Numbered from the stretch's first letter, positions 12,201 to 23,084 are shown. The stretch is 64,000 nucleotides of DNA from Limnoperna fortunei (GCA_944474755.1 OX104123.1:14884275-14948274), one strand, 5' to 3'. Notes: generated by a model not told the origin, from the sequence alone. Numbers and translations are program-made.

Positions 12201-15200
12201 GTTAGATTATTGGATATAGACCACTTTGGGTAGGTTTACGCCAATAAACTGCGAAGAAGTTTATGTCCATCATAAACCGACCCAAAGTTGTCTATATCCA
12301 ATAATCTAACCAGCAATTGAAATCAATTCTTATATTTTAAACTCAAAAACAATATTTTACAAGTAGTAAAATAATATTTGCAATTTACAATATTTAGTCA
12401 CTTGTTTTGCGGAAGAATCCATATATAGTTAACGTCATAAATACTTGTAATTATAACGTCAACAATCAGTCACGTGATGAAATACCAAGAAAGGTTATAT
12501 GAAATGGACAATCTTGCTTTGCTATTGAGTACTTACTAGAAATTAAAATATTTTTTAATGTACCAAAGCTCCCCAACCCTCCCCCTTATACAGTACCTCC
12601 TCCAAGGACCAATGCTCCGCTACCCTCCCCCTCATACAGTACCTTCGAGGACCAATGCTCCCCTACCCTCCCCCTCATACAGTACCTCCTCCGAGGACCA
12701 ATGCTCCCCTACCCTCCCCCTTATACAGTACCTCCTCCGAGGACCAATACTCCCCTACCCCCCTTATACAGTACCTCCTCCATGGACCAATGCTCCCCTA
12801 CCCTCCCCTTATACAGTACCTCCTCCGAGGACCAATGCTCCCTTACCCTCCCCCTTATACAGTACCTCCTCCGAGGACCAATGCTCCCCTACCCTCCCCC
12901 TTATACAGTACCTCCTCCAAGGACCAATGCTCCCCTACCCTCCCCCTTATACAGTACCTCCTCTGTGGACCAATGCTCCCCTACCCTCCCCCTCATACAG
13001 TACCTCCTCCGGGGACCAATGCTCCCCTACCCTCTCCTTATACAGTACTTCCTCTGTGGACCAATGTTCCCCTACCCTCCCCTTATACAGTACCTCCTCC
13101 GAGGTCTAATGCTCCCCTACCCTACCCCTTATACAGTACCTCCTCCAAGGACCAATGCTCCCCTACCCTCCCCCTTATACAGTACCTCCTCCGAGGACCA
13201 GTGCTCCCCTACCCTCCCCCTTATACAGTACCTACTCCGAGGACCAATACTCCCCTACCCTCCCCCTTATACAGTACCTCATCCAAGGACCAATGCTCCC
13301 CTACCCTCCCCCTTATACAGTACCTCCTCCAAGGACCAATGCTCCCCTACCCTCCCCCTTATACAGTACCTCCTCCGAGGAAGGTCCTCCCCTACCCCCC
13401 TCATATAGTACCTCCTCCGAGGACCAATGCTCCCTACCCTCCCCTTATACAGTACCTCCTCGGAGGCAGGTGCTCCCCTACCCTCCTCTTATACAGTACC
13501 TCCTCCGTGGACCAATGGCCCCTTACCCTCCCCCTTATACAGTACCTCCTCTGAGGCAGGTGCTCCCCTACCCCTCCCCCCCCTCATACAGTACCTCCTC
13601 CGAGGACCAATGCTCCCCTACCCTCCCCCTTATACAGTACCTCCTCAGAGGACCAATGCTCCCCTACCTTCCCCCTCATACAGTACCTCCTCCGAGGACC
13701 AATGCTCCCCTACCATACCCCTTATACAGTACCTCCTCCGAGGACCAGTGCTCCCCTACCCTCCTCCTTATACAGTACCTACTCCGAGGACCAATACTCC
13801 CCTACCCTCCCCCTTATACAGTACCTCCTCCAAGGACCAATGCTTCCCTACCCTCCCCCTTATACAGTACCTCCTCCGAGGAAGGTCCTCCCCTACCCCC
13901 CCTCATACAGTACCTCATCTGAGGACTAATGCTCCCCTACCCTCCCCCTTATACAGTACCTCCTCCTAGGACCAATGCTCCCCTACCCTCCCCCTTATAC
14001 AGTACCTCCTTCTAGGCAGGTGCTCCGCTACCCTCCACCTCATACAGTACCTCCTCCAAGGCAGGTCCCCTACCCTCCCCCTTATACAGTACTTCCTCCA
14101 AGGCAGGTGCTCCCCTACCCTCCCCCTCATACAGTACCTCCTCCGAGGCAGGTGCTCCCCTACCCTCCTACTTATACAGTACCTCCTCCGATGCAGGATC
14201 ATCCCAATCCTCTTTGGAACCATTCTCTACCAAATTCTTGGTTCTTGTGTTCTGAAATATAATGAAATATAATTGTCACAAGTGTAACTTTACATATTAA
14301 CAGGTGAGGGCTGTTTCCAACAACGACCTCTCCCCTCTACAAATTGTTGAGCTGTGTAAATTTATCCTAGACATTAACTTTTAGTGGTTTTTCCACAGAG
14401 AGCAACAATGATTTGTGTTCTTATTTTGGAAAAAAAAATATATGCATAAACATGATAAATGCTGGTCTGTTTTCTTACCATGGATTCATTGGTTCAGTGT
14501 GGTTTAATTTTCATTTTCAGTATTTTTCAGCTAAATAGTAGCATCCATCTTTTATTGGGGTAGGATTTGTTTTGTTCATTTCTTTTTATGAATGGTGTTC
14601 ACTGCCACTTTCATGTTTCAGTTTTTATTGGGGGAGGAAGCCAAAGTACCTGGAGAAAACCTCTAACCTCTATCAATATAGATTGGAGTCAAGCACACCC
14701 TTCTCACAGTGAGACTAAAACCTGCAATCTGTGTTGACAGACCACATGATCAATAGTAAAAGAACTACCTACAGCATCCCCCCACCGAGGCCCCTATATT
14801 GGGGGAGGAAGCCAGAGTACTAGGTTCAAACTCCAGACCTTCGACAAGAAAACTGACAACAGAAAGGTTTGGTAAATATTGGTTGGTTGGAGGTCATTGG
14901 ACACAATCTGGAATGAACATAACTAAAGATAATTGCAGACTGTAGTATTTAATTAGTCCAGTTGTTTCAGAGATTTTTGAAAAAAGTTTAGAAAGCAAAT
15001 ATGCAAAAAATAATTAAAGTCAACTACATGTAAGTATGTTTGCACATACTAGTAGCTGCGGAACTGTAGCTCTTTAGGTCCTTTGGATATTTTTAGTCTA
15101 TGGTTGCAAATAAAAAATAATCGAAAAATGTGTCCATGGGACACAGATACCCCCGTTAAATGAAGTCCCAAACAGGAAGCAGTTGTCCGACAGGTCTGAA

Positions 15201-18200
15201 CGTTGCTTAGGACGTACAACTTGTGATACTGAACCACCCTGCCAAATTTCAAATTTTTCTCTGTCGGATGTACAGTTTGTGAGAAAAGCGTGATGGAAAT
15301 TCGTACATACGGACGGACGTATTTACGTACAAATGAAGTGCCAAACAGGAAGTAATTGTCCGACAGGTCTGAAAGTGGTTTAGGACGTACAACTTGTGAT
15401 ATTGAACCCCCTGCCAAATTGTTCTCATGTTCGGTTTGTTAGAAAAGCTTGTATGTATGGACAAAAGGACGGACACAAGTTAAACTTAATGCCCCAGACA
15501 TGTCGTTGCGGGTGCGTTAAAATGTTAAAGGACCAGAAGAGCTACAGTTCCGCAGCTAGTCTGAACACAGACTATTACTTCTGCAACAGAAACTGTACCA
15601 CTCTCTAAAGTAGAAAACATAACTAGTTAAAAGATACAACCTAGCTCTGTCACATTTGTCATATGCCCAAGATTTGGTAAACAAAGACTGATAAAACAAG
15701 GACAAGTTGCTACACATAGCCAAATGTCCCCCGCCGCTGCAGTTTTTACAGATATTTGGGAAGAGCTAAGCAACTACATGAAAAATAATTAATCAGAATA
15801 TGAAACTCTAGTATAGTGCTTGATCAAGTTTGCTTTCAATATTGCTAAAAAAGGTCCAAGTCCCATAACTCCTAAAAAATGTGACAAATCAAAATGGTGG
15901 TAGTGCACATCTACACATCATAACAATTAATCCTATTATTAAATATCAAAGCAATCCATTGAACAGTTTCCAAGATGCATCCACAAGATCTACCATTGTA
16001 TTATATTGCTGAAATAGTCATTTCTATAACTCCTACACAATTTAATGAATCAAAATGGTAGTAGACTATGCACATCTATACATCATAACAATTAATCCAA
16101 CCAAACATCAAACAATCTGTCAAGCGGTATCGGAGGAGATGCTTCCACCAAATTTCTATTGTATTATACAATCGGATCACCTCGGTTATTTCCGCCTAAG
16201 GTCGGAAAGTAATCTCGGAGGTAAGTGTATGGATATGGACCAAAAATCGGTCCAAATGTGATGCGGTTAGCCTGTTTACACAACAACATTATTTTAGTGC
16301 GATGAAATAGATTATCCTTTTATTATTCAACTGTACAGATCTTTATCGAAGCAGAACTAAAAATCTAATACAAGATTGTATTTTTTAAACTTAAATTTGC
16401 TAACACTGCCAAAAAATTCCTTCTTTGACAACGTTTAAATGGATAAGTATTTGTTTACAATCTGACGTCATCATTAACAATCAACTAAACGCCAATCAAA
16501 TGAATGAACTGAAACGTCACAAACGAACTTGTTTCGTCACAAATTCTTTGAAATCACTAAAAATAGTTCAAAATGGAGATCACTTACCTCCGAGGTCACT
16601 TTCCCGACCCTTGACGGAAATGGCCGAGAGATGTTCCGATTGTTGTATTATACTGCTGAAATGGTCCAAGTCCCATAACTCCAATAAAATTTGATGAATT
16701 AAATAGACAATAGAATATGGACATCTAAAAATCATAAAAATTAATCCTACCAAATATCAAGGCAATAGATCAAGCGGTTTCAGAGGAGTTGTGTCCACAA
16801 AAGTGTAAAGGACGGACACAGACCATTACTACATGTAGGTCCCTCCGTCACGTTGCATCGGGGTACAAATATACACTAGATGTAAAAAATACACAAGACC
16901 TTATTTATTTTTATATAGTCTATTAATACACTTCTGATACGGTATGTATACTGGGCCTGTATGCGAGTTTTACATATATGTATCTGCCATGAGAGATATC
17001 TATCATGGCGTCAACTAATATTGTGGCAGAGGTTATTGTAGTTGACGTTGAAACTGTACTTACCTTTGGTGTTAAAAACAACTGACTTAGTTTTCCTACA
17101 TTATCCGACAAATCTGCAAAAACATTTTCTTAGATTAAAAATATCTGTTAAATTTCAAATTACATTATACCCGGTACATGTACATGTCAACTCTAATTCG
17201 ACCTCTTATATTATAAATTCTGTAAACCAGTAATAGCAGGCAACCAAAGGCGGGAAAGTCATTGACTGGTTGAATAAGTGTTTTGGGTACTTACTCAAAG
17301 TAACAATTCTATATTTATCAAACTTTAATTTTGCAACCCAGTGCTGCACATACAGGAAGCATTAAGGGACATTGCACACTGAGGCTGTGATAATAGTTTT
17401 CGCTCATTGTATAAGAAATAATTTATTTTTCAATATAACAATCATTTTTAACCTAACGTTACATACAAATTTAAAATTACTGAACCAGAATCGAAGACAG
17501 CACTGGATAATTCCAGAATTTCTGTTGCTGATATTCGTTTCAAATGCGATTTTACAAACAGAAATAAAATTATGGTGGGCTGTGATGAGAATCTAGTAGT
17601 TTTTGTTATTATAGCCTATACACACAACCTTATCCATAGTCTCGATCCCCCAAGAAGCAAATATAATTGTGTCTGGGATCATGTTGTTGTAATTTCGCTA
17701 CCAATAGGTGGTAACAAAACAATCATTCTATTTTTAGACCAGGAAATCTATGAAAACATGTCTATACTTACAAAATGACGTCAGTGTGTTTCTCTCTTGA
17801 TTGTGCATTAAATAATAATTGTTTAATTAATTGATGACGGAAGATAACTTAAGTTGTTAGTTTTGTCTGGGACTATATGTTTTTTATGAAAGAAACAGCA
17901 AAATCCAACTGTCTGCAGTGCATCATCTGATGATTTCTGCGAGTCATCAAAGTGTTTTAAATCCTGTTATGCTATTCTAGGTGGCAGATTTATTATCAAT
18001 ACTTTTTATAATCGCAGATTGAGAAAATAAATATATTATCCTTTGGGCATTTGACCTTACTTGTGAGGAAATATATCATGAAGGGAAACTTAGCAAAAAA
18101 ATTAAAATTTGATATGTTGTTCTGTAATCTTAAAATAAAAAGTAACGCTTTTGCTGTTGAATGCTTTATTTTCAAAAGAAAAACTTTTCTATAGTGTATT

Positions 18201-19789
18201 GACCAGTACAGAATGCACGAACCTTGTGAATATCTAAATATGTAACAGAAGGCCTATCTGCGTTCTGGCAGGACTTAGATATACTACTATAACCAGTCTA
18301 AATTTACTGAGCAATTGGAGTATTAGTACTTCTTTAGCTGGCGCACTCCCGAGACAGGCTTATAAATAATTGTTACCGCATACTCTACAAATGACTATAA
18401 ACCATAGGGTGATGGGATGTTGAAGCGGTATTCGATTTAAGTAGAAATAGTAAAATAACATACATTTATTGCTAATGTTTACTTCCAGATTGTTCTTTAT
18501 TAAGCAGGGGGCTTTTTTCCAATGGCAATATAAAATCACAGTGGTACGAGTGGGTTACTAGATTTCTCTATCAAATAACAGTTAAATAATGGAATTTCAA
18601 ATCAGACTTAAAATTCCATAATGTAATTATCAACATGATCAAGATGAGAGTACATTTGCAAAACATGTACACATTCTTCTCCCAACCCCAATTTTACGGT
18701 CTTGACTTGCACGGTAAATGGAAGTTGTTTTGTTTTATGACCTGGTTTTTTTTTAATCCAATCAACAGACAAGAACCTCAAATACACACTGCTCAAGCGG
18801 GTTGAAAATTAGTTTATTTCATATACAAGTCTGCGAATTAGCAAGTGTCTCAGATGAGGGCTATACGGTTACATGTATGTGTGTCAAAAAAGTCATTTGA
18901 TTCATAATGAGCTATCCGAAGACAATATTGTAGACTCGTGAGCACTACAAGTACAATTTAATGTTACAGTAGACAAATATCATGAGTAACAATAAACATG
19001 ATAAAATTTGATTGTTTTGTTTTAAGAAAATTGTGTTGCCTACCTATTCAGAACAAAATATTTTTAGGACTTTACTTGCTCAGTAAACAGTATCAGGTGC
19101 GATCCTAAATATATATATATATATAATTTCTTGAATTCATTTTGTGTTGTTTTCATTTGTGAAAAATCTCGATATAATTTGGCGGGAAAATGCAATAATA
19201 GTTTTTCAATGTCGGTACGGATTTGATCAAAAATACAAGTTTCCTGTGCTGTTTTGGATGGTGTACTAGTCAATGGAAGAGAATTTAAATAATCAAATTG
19301 AAGATCAGTTTGAAAATGTTATGTTTATTTTACAAATATTAAAAGTTATTAACCAGGAATACTGGTCCTAGTTAAAGTCCTAGAAAAGTCATAAGTGTAT
19401 GTTGAAAGCATTTAAAAAAATGACCCATATTTATATAAAATTTCAATTTTCATGACCCATATTTATATTAAATTTCCAGTTAATTTTCATGACCCATATT
19501 TATATAAAATTTCAATTTTCATGACCCATATTTATATAAAATGAACAATTTTCTTATAAACGAAGGCCAAGACTGAAAGTAGTATGAAATAACTTACTGA
19601 TTTACAGATTCCAGATTTTAGCACAATTAAAAAGGAAAACAAATGAAAAGAAAAAAATACACCTCTAACAGTCACTAATCAAGTTATGTGTAAGTACCTA
19701 CCTCCTGATTTATTAGATTTCTTCAAATAATGTGCTTCTGAGCTTAGAAAACATAAGACCAGCATGACCCAGATGTGATGTTCCGCCAT
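3170..19789 (-). CDS. Six-exon gene for a small secreted protein of unknown family
   Basis: The coding exons, in transcript order, are 19789-19702, 17113-17064, 14251-14183, 11479-11429, 11138-11064 and 3289-3170. Each internal boundary has an AG acceptor after a pyrimidine tract and a GT donor (GTAGGT, GTAAGT, GTACTG, GTAGGA, GTATGT). The phases agree throughout: exon 1 ends in phase 1, exon 2 starts with two bases, and all later junctions are phase 0. The product is 150 residues. It has a hydrophobic signal peptide (residues about 1-19, ending SSEA), then an acidic, helix-prone, cysteine-free mature chain with no transmembrane segment. I do not recognise the family. The agreement of six exons in one frame makes a real gene likely. 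Function is unknown, and a secreted or ER-lumen role is inferred only from the leader. Confidence 0.78.
4100..6060. repeat. Diverged kilobase-scale repeats in intron 5
   Basis: Intron 5 of the secreted-protein gene spans 3,290-11,063. Here 'aaaccatgcaa...aagggg' and 'ggaaccagtt' recur at about 4160-4310 and 5110-5260. The word 'ggggagataat' (or 'gggagataatt') occurs near 4489, 5437 and 6007. These look like old copies of one dispersed unit. No coding sequence is supported. Confidence 0.35.
7590..7860. repeat. Imperfect short tandem array
   Basis: The phrase '(c)ctgtaaactgtacatttcatgggttctgg' recurs in diverged form three times at about 60-80 bp spacing (near 7612, 7668 and 7741). It is non-coding and lies inside intron 5. 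Confidence 0.45.
9363..10527 (+). mobile_element. HINE/pearl-like element with tandem-repeat core
   Basis: The element starts at a palindrome (gtgtccatgggacac, 9363-9377). It continues with about six direct units of about 165-170 bp, each containing 'gtccgacaggtctgaaag', a lineage of 'gtgatactgaaccaccc' and 'tctgagaaaagcttgac'. It ends with 'acttaatgcccc' and a hairpin (tgcccc/ggggca, 10500-10526). One region (9512-9668) adds three near-identical 50-bp units. A palindrome at one end, a tandem core and a terminal hairpin fit non-autonomous Helentron-type (HINE, pearl) repeats of bivalves. The class is inferred and was not checked against a library. Confidence 0.55.
11064..11138 (-). CDS. Secreted-protein gene, exon 5
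   Basis: This is a 75-nt, phase 0-0 exon of 25 codons. It includes DPDSILAKMIEAMAVEV, a likely amphipathic helix. The acceptor is ttaacttacag and the donor is ACA|GTATGT. Confidence 0.76.
11429..11479 (-). CDS. Secreted-protein gene, exon 4
   Basis: This is a 51-nt, phase 0-0 exon reading EKLEKRTENGGQLLDQQ. The acceptor is ttcttttttag and the donor is CAG|GTAGGA. It has a KR dibasic pair, but nothing around it looks like a recognised peptide hormone. Confidence 0.74.
11711..11880. repeat. Snapback palindrome 1 in intron 3
   Basis: Long inverted arms share 'gccggcatcaattggtgatt' and extend to 'gagataactgtatt'. They occupy about 11711-11768 and 11823-11880 with a loop of about 55 bp. The structure suggests a foldback MITE. 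A weaker palindrome built on 'gatggcatcaat' follows near 11,970-12,000. Confidence 0.6.
12188..12328. repeat. Snapback palindrome 2 in intron 3
   Basis: Inverted arms of about 50 bp ('ttggttagattattggatat' / 'atatccaataatctaacca', extending through the 'tgggt' side) flank a loop of about 40 bp. The family differs from the palindrome 300 bp away. It is non-coding. Confidence 0.6.
12570..14195. repeat. 46-bp minisatellite, about 36 units, seeded by a splice donor
   Basis: The units run 45-47 bp and are C-rich on the plus strand ('gctcccctaccctcccc' ... 'cttatacagtacctcctcc' ... 'gaggaccaat'). I counted about 36 occurrences of the 'cagtacct' core or close variants. Because the unit is usually not a multiple of three and lacks stops, all three plus frames stay open for hundreds of codons; those proline/tyrosine/serine-rich frames are not genes. 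On the minus strand each unit reads GGAGGAG|GTACTGTATAAG, the same as the 3' end and donor of exon 3 (14183). Confidence 0.9.
14183..14251 (-). CDS. Secreted-protein gene, exon 3 (borders the minisatellite)
   Basis: This is a 69-nt, phase 0-0 exon of 23 codons. It begins NTRTKNLVENG and ends in an acidic DWDDPASEE. The acceptor is atatttcag and the donor is GAG|GTACTG. The last bases of the exon together with the donor match the unit of the minisatellite that fills the adjacent intron, so this junction is effectively the first repeat unit. Confidence 0.75.
14588..14870 (-). mobile_element. tRNA-derived SINE copies (degenerate)
   Basis: Read on the minus strand, this has a B-box-like 'ggttttagtctcactg', the 'agggtgtgcttgactcc' segment, 'gcttcctcccccaataaaaa' and a tail with 'gaaagtggcagtgaacacca'. 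It matches the copies at 35.3, 39.9, 47.5 and 58.7 kb. A second fragment (14798-14870) abuts it. It lies in intron 2 of the secreted-protein gene. Confidence 0.6.
15054..15557. mobile_element. Inverted-repeat element containing a HINE/pearl-like copy
   Basis: The outer arms 'agctgcggaactgtagctct' (from 15054) and its reverse complement (ending 15557) are about 31 bp with one or two mismatches. Inside, 15130-15517 begins with the palindrome gtgtccatgggacac, has about two of the 170-bp 'gtccgacaggtctgaa' units, and ends 'acttaatgccccagacatgt'. This is a shorter relative of the element at 9.4-10.5 kb. Either the HINE-like repeat inserted into a MITE, or the arms belong to the composite. Confidence 0.55.
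15860..16865. repeat. About 170-bp tandem repeat, interrupted by a MITE
   Basis: Three diverged units share 'cccataactcctaaaaaat', 'catcataacaattaatcc', 'aaatatcaaagcaat' and 'agcggtttcagaggag'. The last ends in 'aaaggacggacacagaccat' and a 'cctccgtcacgttgcatcgg' tail. A Mutator-like MITE splits the array at 16169-16642. It is non-coding. Confidence 0.6.
16169..16642. mobile_element. 474-bp Mutator-like MITE with 10-bp target duplication
   Basis: The element begins CAATCGGATCACCTCGG and ends with the imperfect inverse ...CCGATTG; the terminal inverted repeats are about 60 bp. The flanks are identical (ttgtattata at 16159-16168 and 16643-16652). The length of the duplication and of the termini point to a MULE-type non-autonomous element. 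Each terminus contains a splice-donor-like GGAG|GTAAGTG. Confidence 0.7.
17064..17113 (-). CDS. Secreted-protein gene, exon 2
   Basis: This is a 50-nt exon with acceptor tgtttttgcag and a consensus GTAAGT donor. It accepts the phase-1 base from exon 1 (G+AT gives Asp) and reads LSDNVGKLSQLFLTPK, ending in phase 0. Confidence 0.78.
19410..19545. repeat. Short tandem array 'catgacccatatttatataa'
   Basis: There are four copies of a unit of about 36-45 bp ('catgacccatatttatataa' plus an 'aatttcaatttt' spacer). It lies in intron 1 of the secreted-protein gene, close to exon 1. Confidence 0.8.
19702..19789 (-). CDS. Secreted-protein gene, exon 1 (start codon and signal peptide)
   Basis: This is an 88-nt coding exon. 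The ATG at 19789 begins MAEHHIWVMLVLCFLSSEAH, a short N-region, a hydrophobic core and a plausible cleavage site after SSEA. The exon then encodes a basic stretch (YLKKSNKSG) and ends in phase 1 at a GTAGGT donor. This ATG is the first one downstream of the TATA box at 19875-19882. Confidence 0.8.
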
Positions 19790-19874
19790 GTCTTACTGAC
19801 CTCCGGCCTCACCGTTACAAATCGTGTTCACACCGGCTACCCGTCTCCCTTTTAGTAGTTCGCGGACGATTCGA

Positions 19875-19882
19875 TTTATATA
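19875..19882 (-). promoter_or_regulatory. TATA box of the secreted-protein gene
   Basis: The minus strand reads TATATAAA about 85 bp upstream of the ATG at 19789. Transcription would then start near 19,850 with a 5' UTR of roughly 60 nt. The position fits the gene model; use as a promoter is inferred. Confidence 0.5.
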
Positions 19883-19899
19883 TCCATGTAGTCAGAGAC

Positions 19900-21050
19900 A
19901 CACTATGGCATTCAAAATCTCTGTTCGGAATAAACAGATGGATATTTTAAAATACTCTCAAATGAACACAATACTTAAACGTGTTTTTATAGTCTCCGAC
20001 TTCAGGTTACGAATTTTCACGAAAAACTCCATTTAATTTTTTTCTTTATTGCACTCACTAATATTCTTTCTACTTAACTGTCATCTATAAAAGTTTTTTT
20101 AATTACTACTATATCGAGAATATATATTCAAGTTAACTAACAGGTTTCTCGACATGAACTGTATGACAAATAACAAAAATGTCCCCCTCTCCCGTTAATA
20201 TTTCCGAAACAGAAGACGGAGCACATTGTCCACATAAAACTATACAAAAGCGGACCAAATGAAAATTCATAACTCCTCATATTAGCAAAAATATAGTTTG
20301 GAAATAACGCTAAGAAATAAATCTTTCTAAAGTATTATACAATTATACATATGAAATCAAATTAAAACCAAAAATAGTTATACATACGTTCACTTTGAAA
20401 TAATATTCACGTGAAATATGTAGATACAGAGTCAGGGTGACAAGAGTTACATACATAACAAAAACACAGCTGTTATATTTTTTGTTTGTTTCCTGCTGCG
20501 GATCAATTCGAATAATAAAGACAACGTTGTAAGGAATAGTTCATTGTTTGGATGTTGAATCGAGGTTTTACATATTGTTTATATCTTTTTTTATTATTTT
20601 TTTTTCTATTATGCGTCACGATTGCTGTTAATGTCATACAGATAATTCCGCGAATAATAGTGCTGAACATACCCACTTTGATTTATGTACAGTTCAAATT
20701 AAATTGGAACATATACCGGCCATTTCTGTTAAGGGTCGGGAATGATACAATGTTTGTAATATTCGAGTATCGATTTATGACTAAATGAGTTTTCTCATTC
20801 ACAGATTAATTAAATATTATGGTTATGGGAACTTTGTTCTTATATTGAACATAATTTGCTCACAGAATTATCTTTATCTACCCCCCCCCCCTTTTAGGCC
20901 TCGTTCTCAGCGAATCTGGTTTGAATTGTTTGACTATGGGTTAACGTCACTTTCAGTAATTTTTCATCTATATGCAGTTTTTATTTTAAAGGAACGTCAG
21001 AGTTCTTATTGAGAATCGCCGACATTTAGCAGAAAAACGGGCAATTCTGG
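19900..21050. other. Intergenic AT-rich DNA upstream of the secreted-protein gene
   Basis: I see no supportable gene. It includes a poly-C run near 20,881-20,893. The hydrophobic open frame at 20,552-20,788 is T-rich and shows no domain. Confidence 0.4.
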
Positions 21051-21054
21051 TCAG

Positions 21055-21170
21055 TTTGGGTAGAAGTCTAGTACACCTTGATCGAAGTCCGGATCGAACT
21101 CACAGCCCCAGTGTTGACTTATGGGTGATCTTGGACCACTGCCACACCTACGGTCCTACATGTACCAGTA
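21055..21170 (-). mobile_element. tRNA-derived SINE fragment
   Basis: The minus strand contains 'gtggtccaagatcac', 'agtcaacactggggctgtga' and 'gttcgatccggacttcgatc' (B-box-like), then 'gtgtactagacttc'. The head resembles the other SINEs here; the tail is missing. Confidence 0.5.
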
Positions 21171-21309
21171 AGAAGGTCTTAGATAAAATGAAAATTTATT
21201 TAAACTTAAAGGTAGGTATAAGGCTCAAATTTATCTCGAAATACAAATGCTTATTGAGATCTTTCGTATGTTCAGTTATATAAAAATTTCTATTTCTTAA
21301 GCCTAATTA

Positions 21310-21900
21310 GGAAGTTAAGTAAAAGTTCTGTTTCTGTTGGAAAGGAATTTATCCAGTCCAAGTGACAAGTTTAGTAATAGTTCTGTCTCCTCTTGGTAGG
21401 TATTTCAGATTCTCCAGTCTAAATGACAAGCATTGTAAGAGTTGTGTCCATTTTGGGTAATGTATTTCTGCTGTCTGACAAGTTTGGTTATTTGTCCTTT
21501 TTGTTCAAGTTTTTCTTGTACCTGAATGATAAACTCGAAAGAGTTATGTCCCTTTTGAATAGTTATTTTTTCCAGTGTAAAATACGTTTCATAACGAATA
21601 TGTCCCTTTTGAACAGGTATTTCTCACCAGTCCTGATGTCAAGTTTGAAAAGAGTTATGTCTCTTTAGTAGAACTCCTGTCTGATAATTACACAAATAGT
21701 ATGAGGGTAGATATTTCTTTAGCCAGAATGACAAGTTTAGTAGAGTAATGACCCTTAAGTAGGTAATTCTCCAGTTTATAAAAAATGTATGTCCCTTTTG
21801 GGAAAGTATTTCTCGAATCAGAATGACAAGTCAGAGTTCTGTCCCTATTGGTAGGTATTTTTCAAGTCTAAATGACAAGTTTAAACAGAGTTATTTCCGG
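21310..21900. repeat. Degenerate tandem array of about 60-70 bp units
   Basis: The phrase 'gacaagtttagtaa(gag)ttatgtcccttttgg.aggtatttctccagtctgaat' recurs about eight to nine times with many changes. It is non-coding. Confidence 0.6.
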
Positions 21901-23084
21901 TCTTTTCCGTAAAGGATCGGTTTATTTTTAAAGTAAATCGTAACCTTTTGACTACACCAATTTTTTCGGCTTTTATAAAAAATTCACTATATTCTAATTG
22001 AAACCACCAACAAACGTACGTCCTTAAAGATTTTAGTGGTATTAGTTTTTTTTTTTTTTTATGATTTGGTGGTAAATTGTAAGCTTTAAATGGCTGTGTT
22101 CTGACCAACATTTTGACAATTAACAGGCACCAGTTAATAAAAAAAATATATTTAAAAAAAATTGGTCAAAGAGCACTCCTGTCACACGATTCTATGTCTG
22201 TTAAATCTACGTTCCTTTTATCCTCAACGGAACAAACAAATATTTACGACATTTGTAAAATAAAAAGTACGAGAAGAGGACAACTTTACTAAAAACTAAA
22301 TCAGCAATTAGACATCAAACGGGGCATCACGTTACCTACGAAACACTTACAATTGTAGCGCTGTGCATTGATTGCATGCGGTCGCAGTGCAGAAAACGTA
22401 TTTTTTCTTCAGAAGGTCTTCAGGTCTCTCACACTCCTAACAGAGCAAATCCAGCTATATCAGAACACAATGAGTACCAATAACAATTTGGCTGATTTTA
22501 TGTTCAGTGTATTTTTTATTTGGAGTTATATATAAAATTAGGTAAATTCTGTCATAACTATTTACCAGATGTGTGTATCGTCTATGTAAGTTTTTCTCGA
22601 TAGAAAGCAGTAAGCTTTTGGTTTTGTTGTATGCGGGGGTGGCCTTGCAAAGTGTCGAAATATCAAAAGTTTTTATATTCTTCAAGAGACCCAGACCTTA
22701 AGATGTGTACGAGGGCCTTAAAATGTTCAACAATCCACATTTCGATGACAATCCTGTAATGGCAATGGCCGTGTTTTTTTGGAGTTTTGTTTTTATTGCT
22801 GTTGAAATTGGTTGGGTTTAGTGGTAGACCTTTACAATGAAACCCATTTGTTCGTATTGTTTTGCGTAGATTTGGTAGCTTATACAAGGATATTATTATA
22901 TTATATAAAAACATATTAGGATTAAGCAACGTTTAAAACGATTTATGGATGAGTAAACAAGAGCACTTCATTCACAGACGAATAATAGTCCGAAGTGAAT
23001 GAAGAGGTTTTGTTTATACATTCTTAAATTCCTTTTGCATCCGTGTTTAATCCTTATAATTCTTTTAGATTATGAAACAGCATT

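Noticed and set aside
12558..13969. Long plus-strand open frames of 180-299 codons rich in Pro, Tyr and Ser
   Set aside because: All three frames are open because the 46-bp minisatellite lacks stops. The frames have no independent start, splice or domain evidence, and the array lies in an intron of the minus-strand gene.
20552..20788. Hydrophobic 78-codon frame
   Set aside because: T-rich sequence gives hydrophobic codons by chance. There is no conserved motif or exon boundary.
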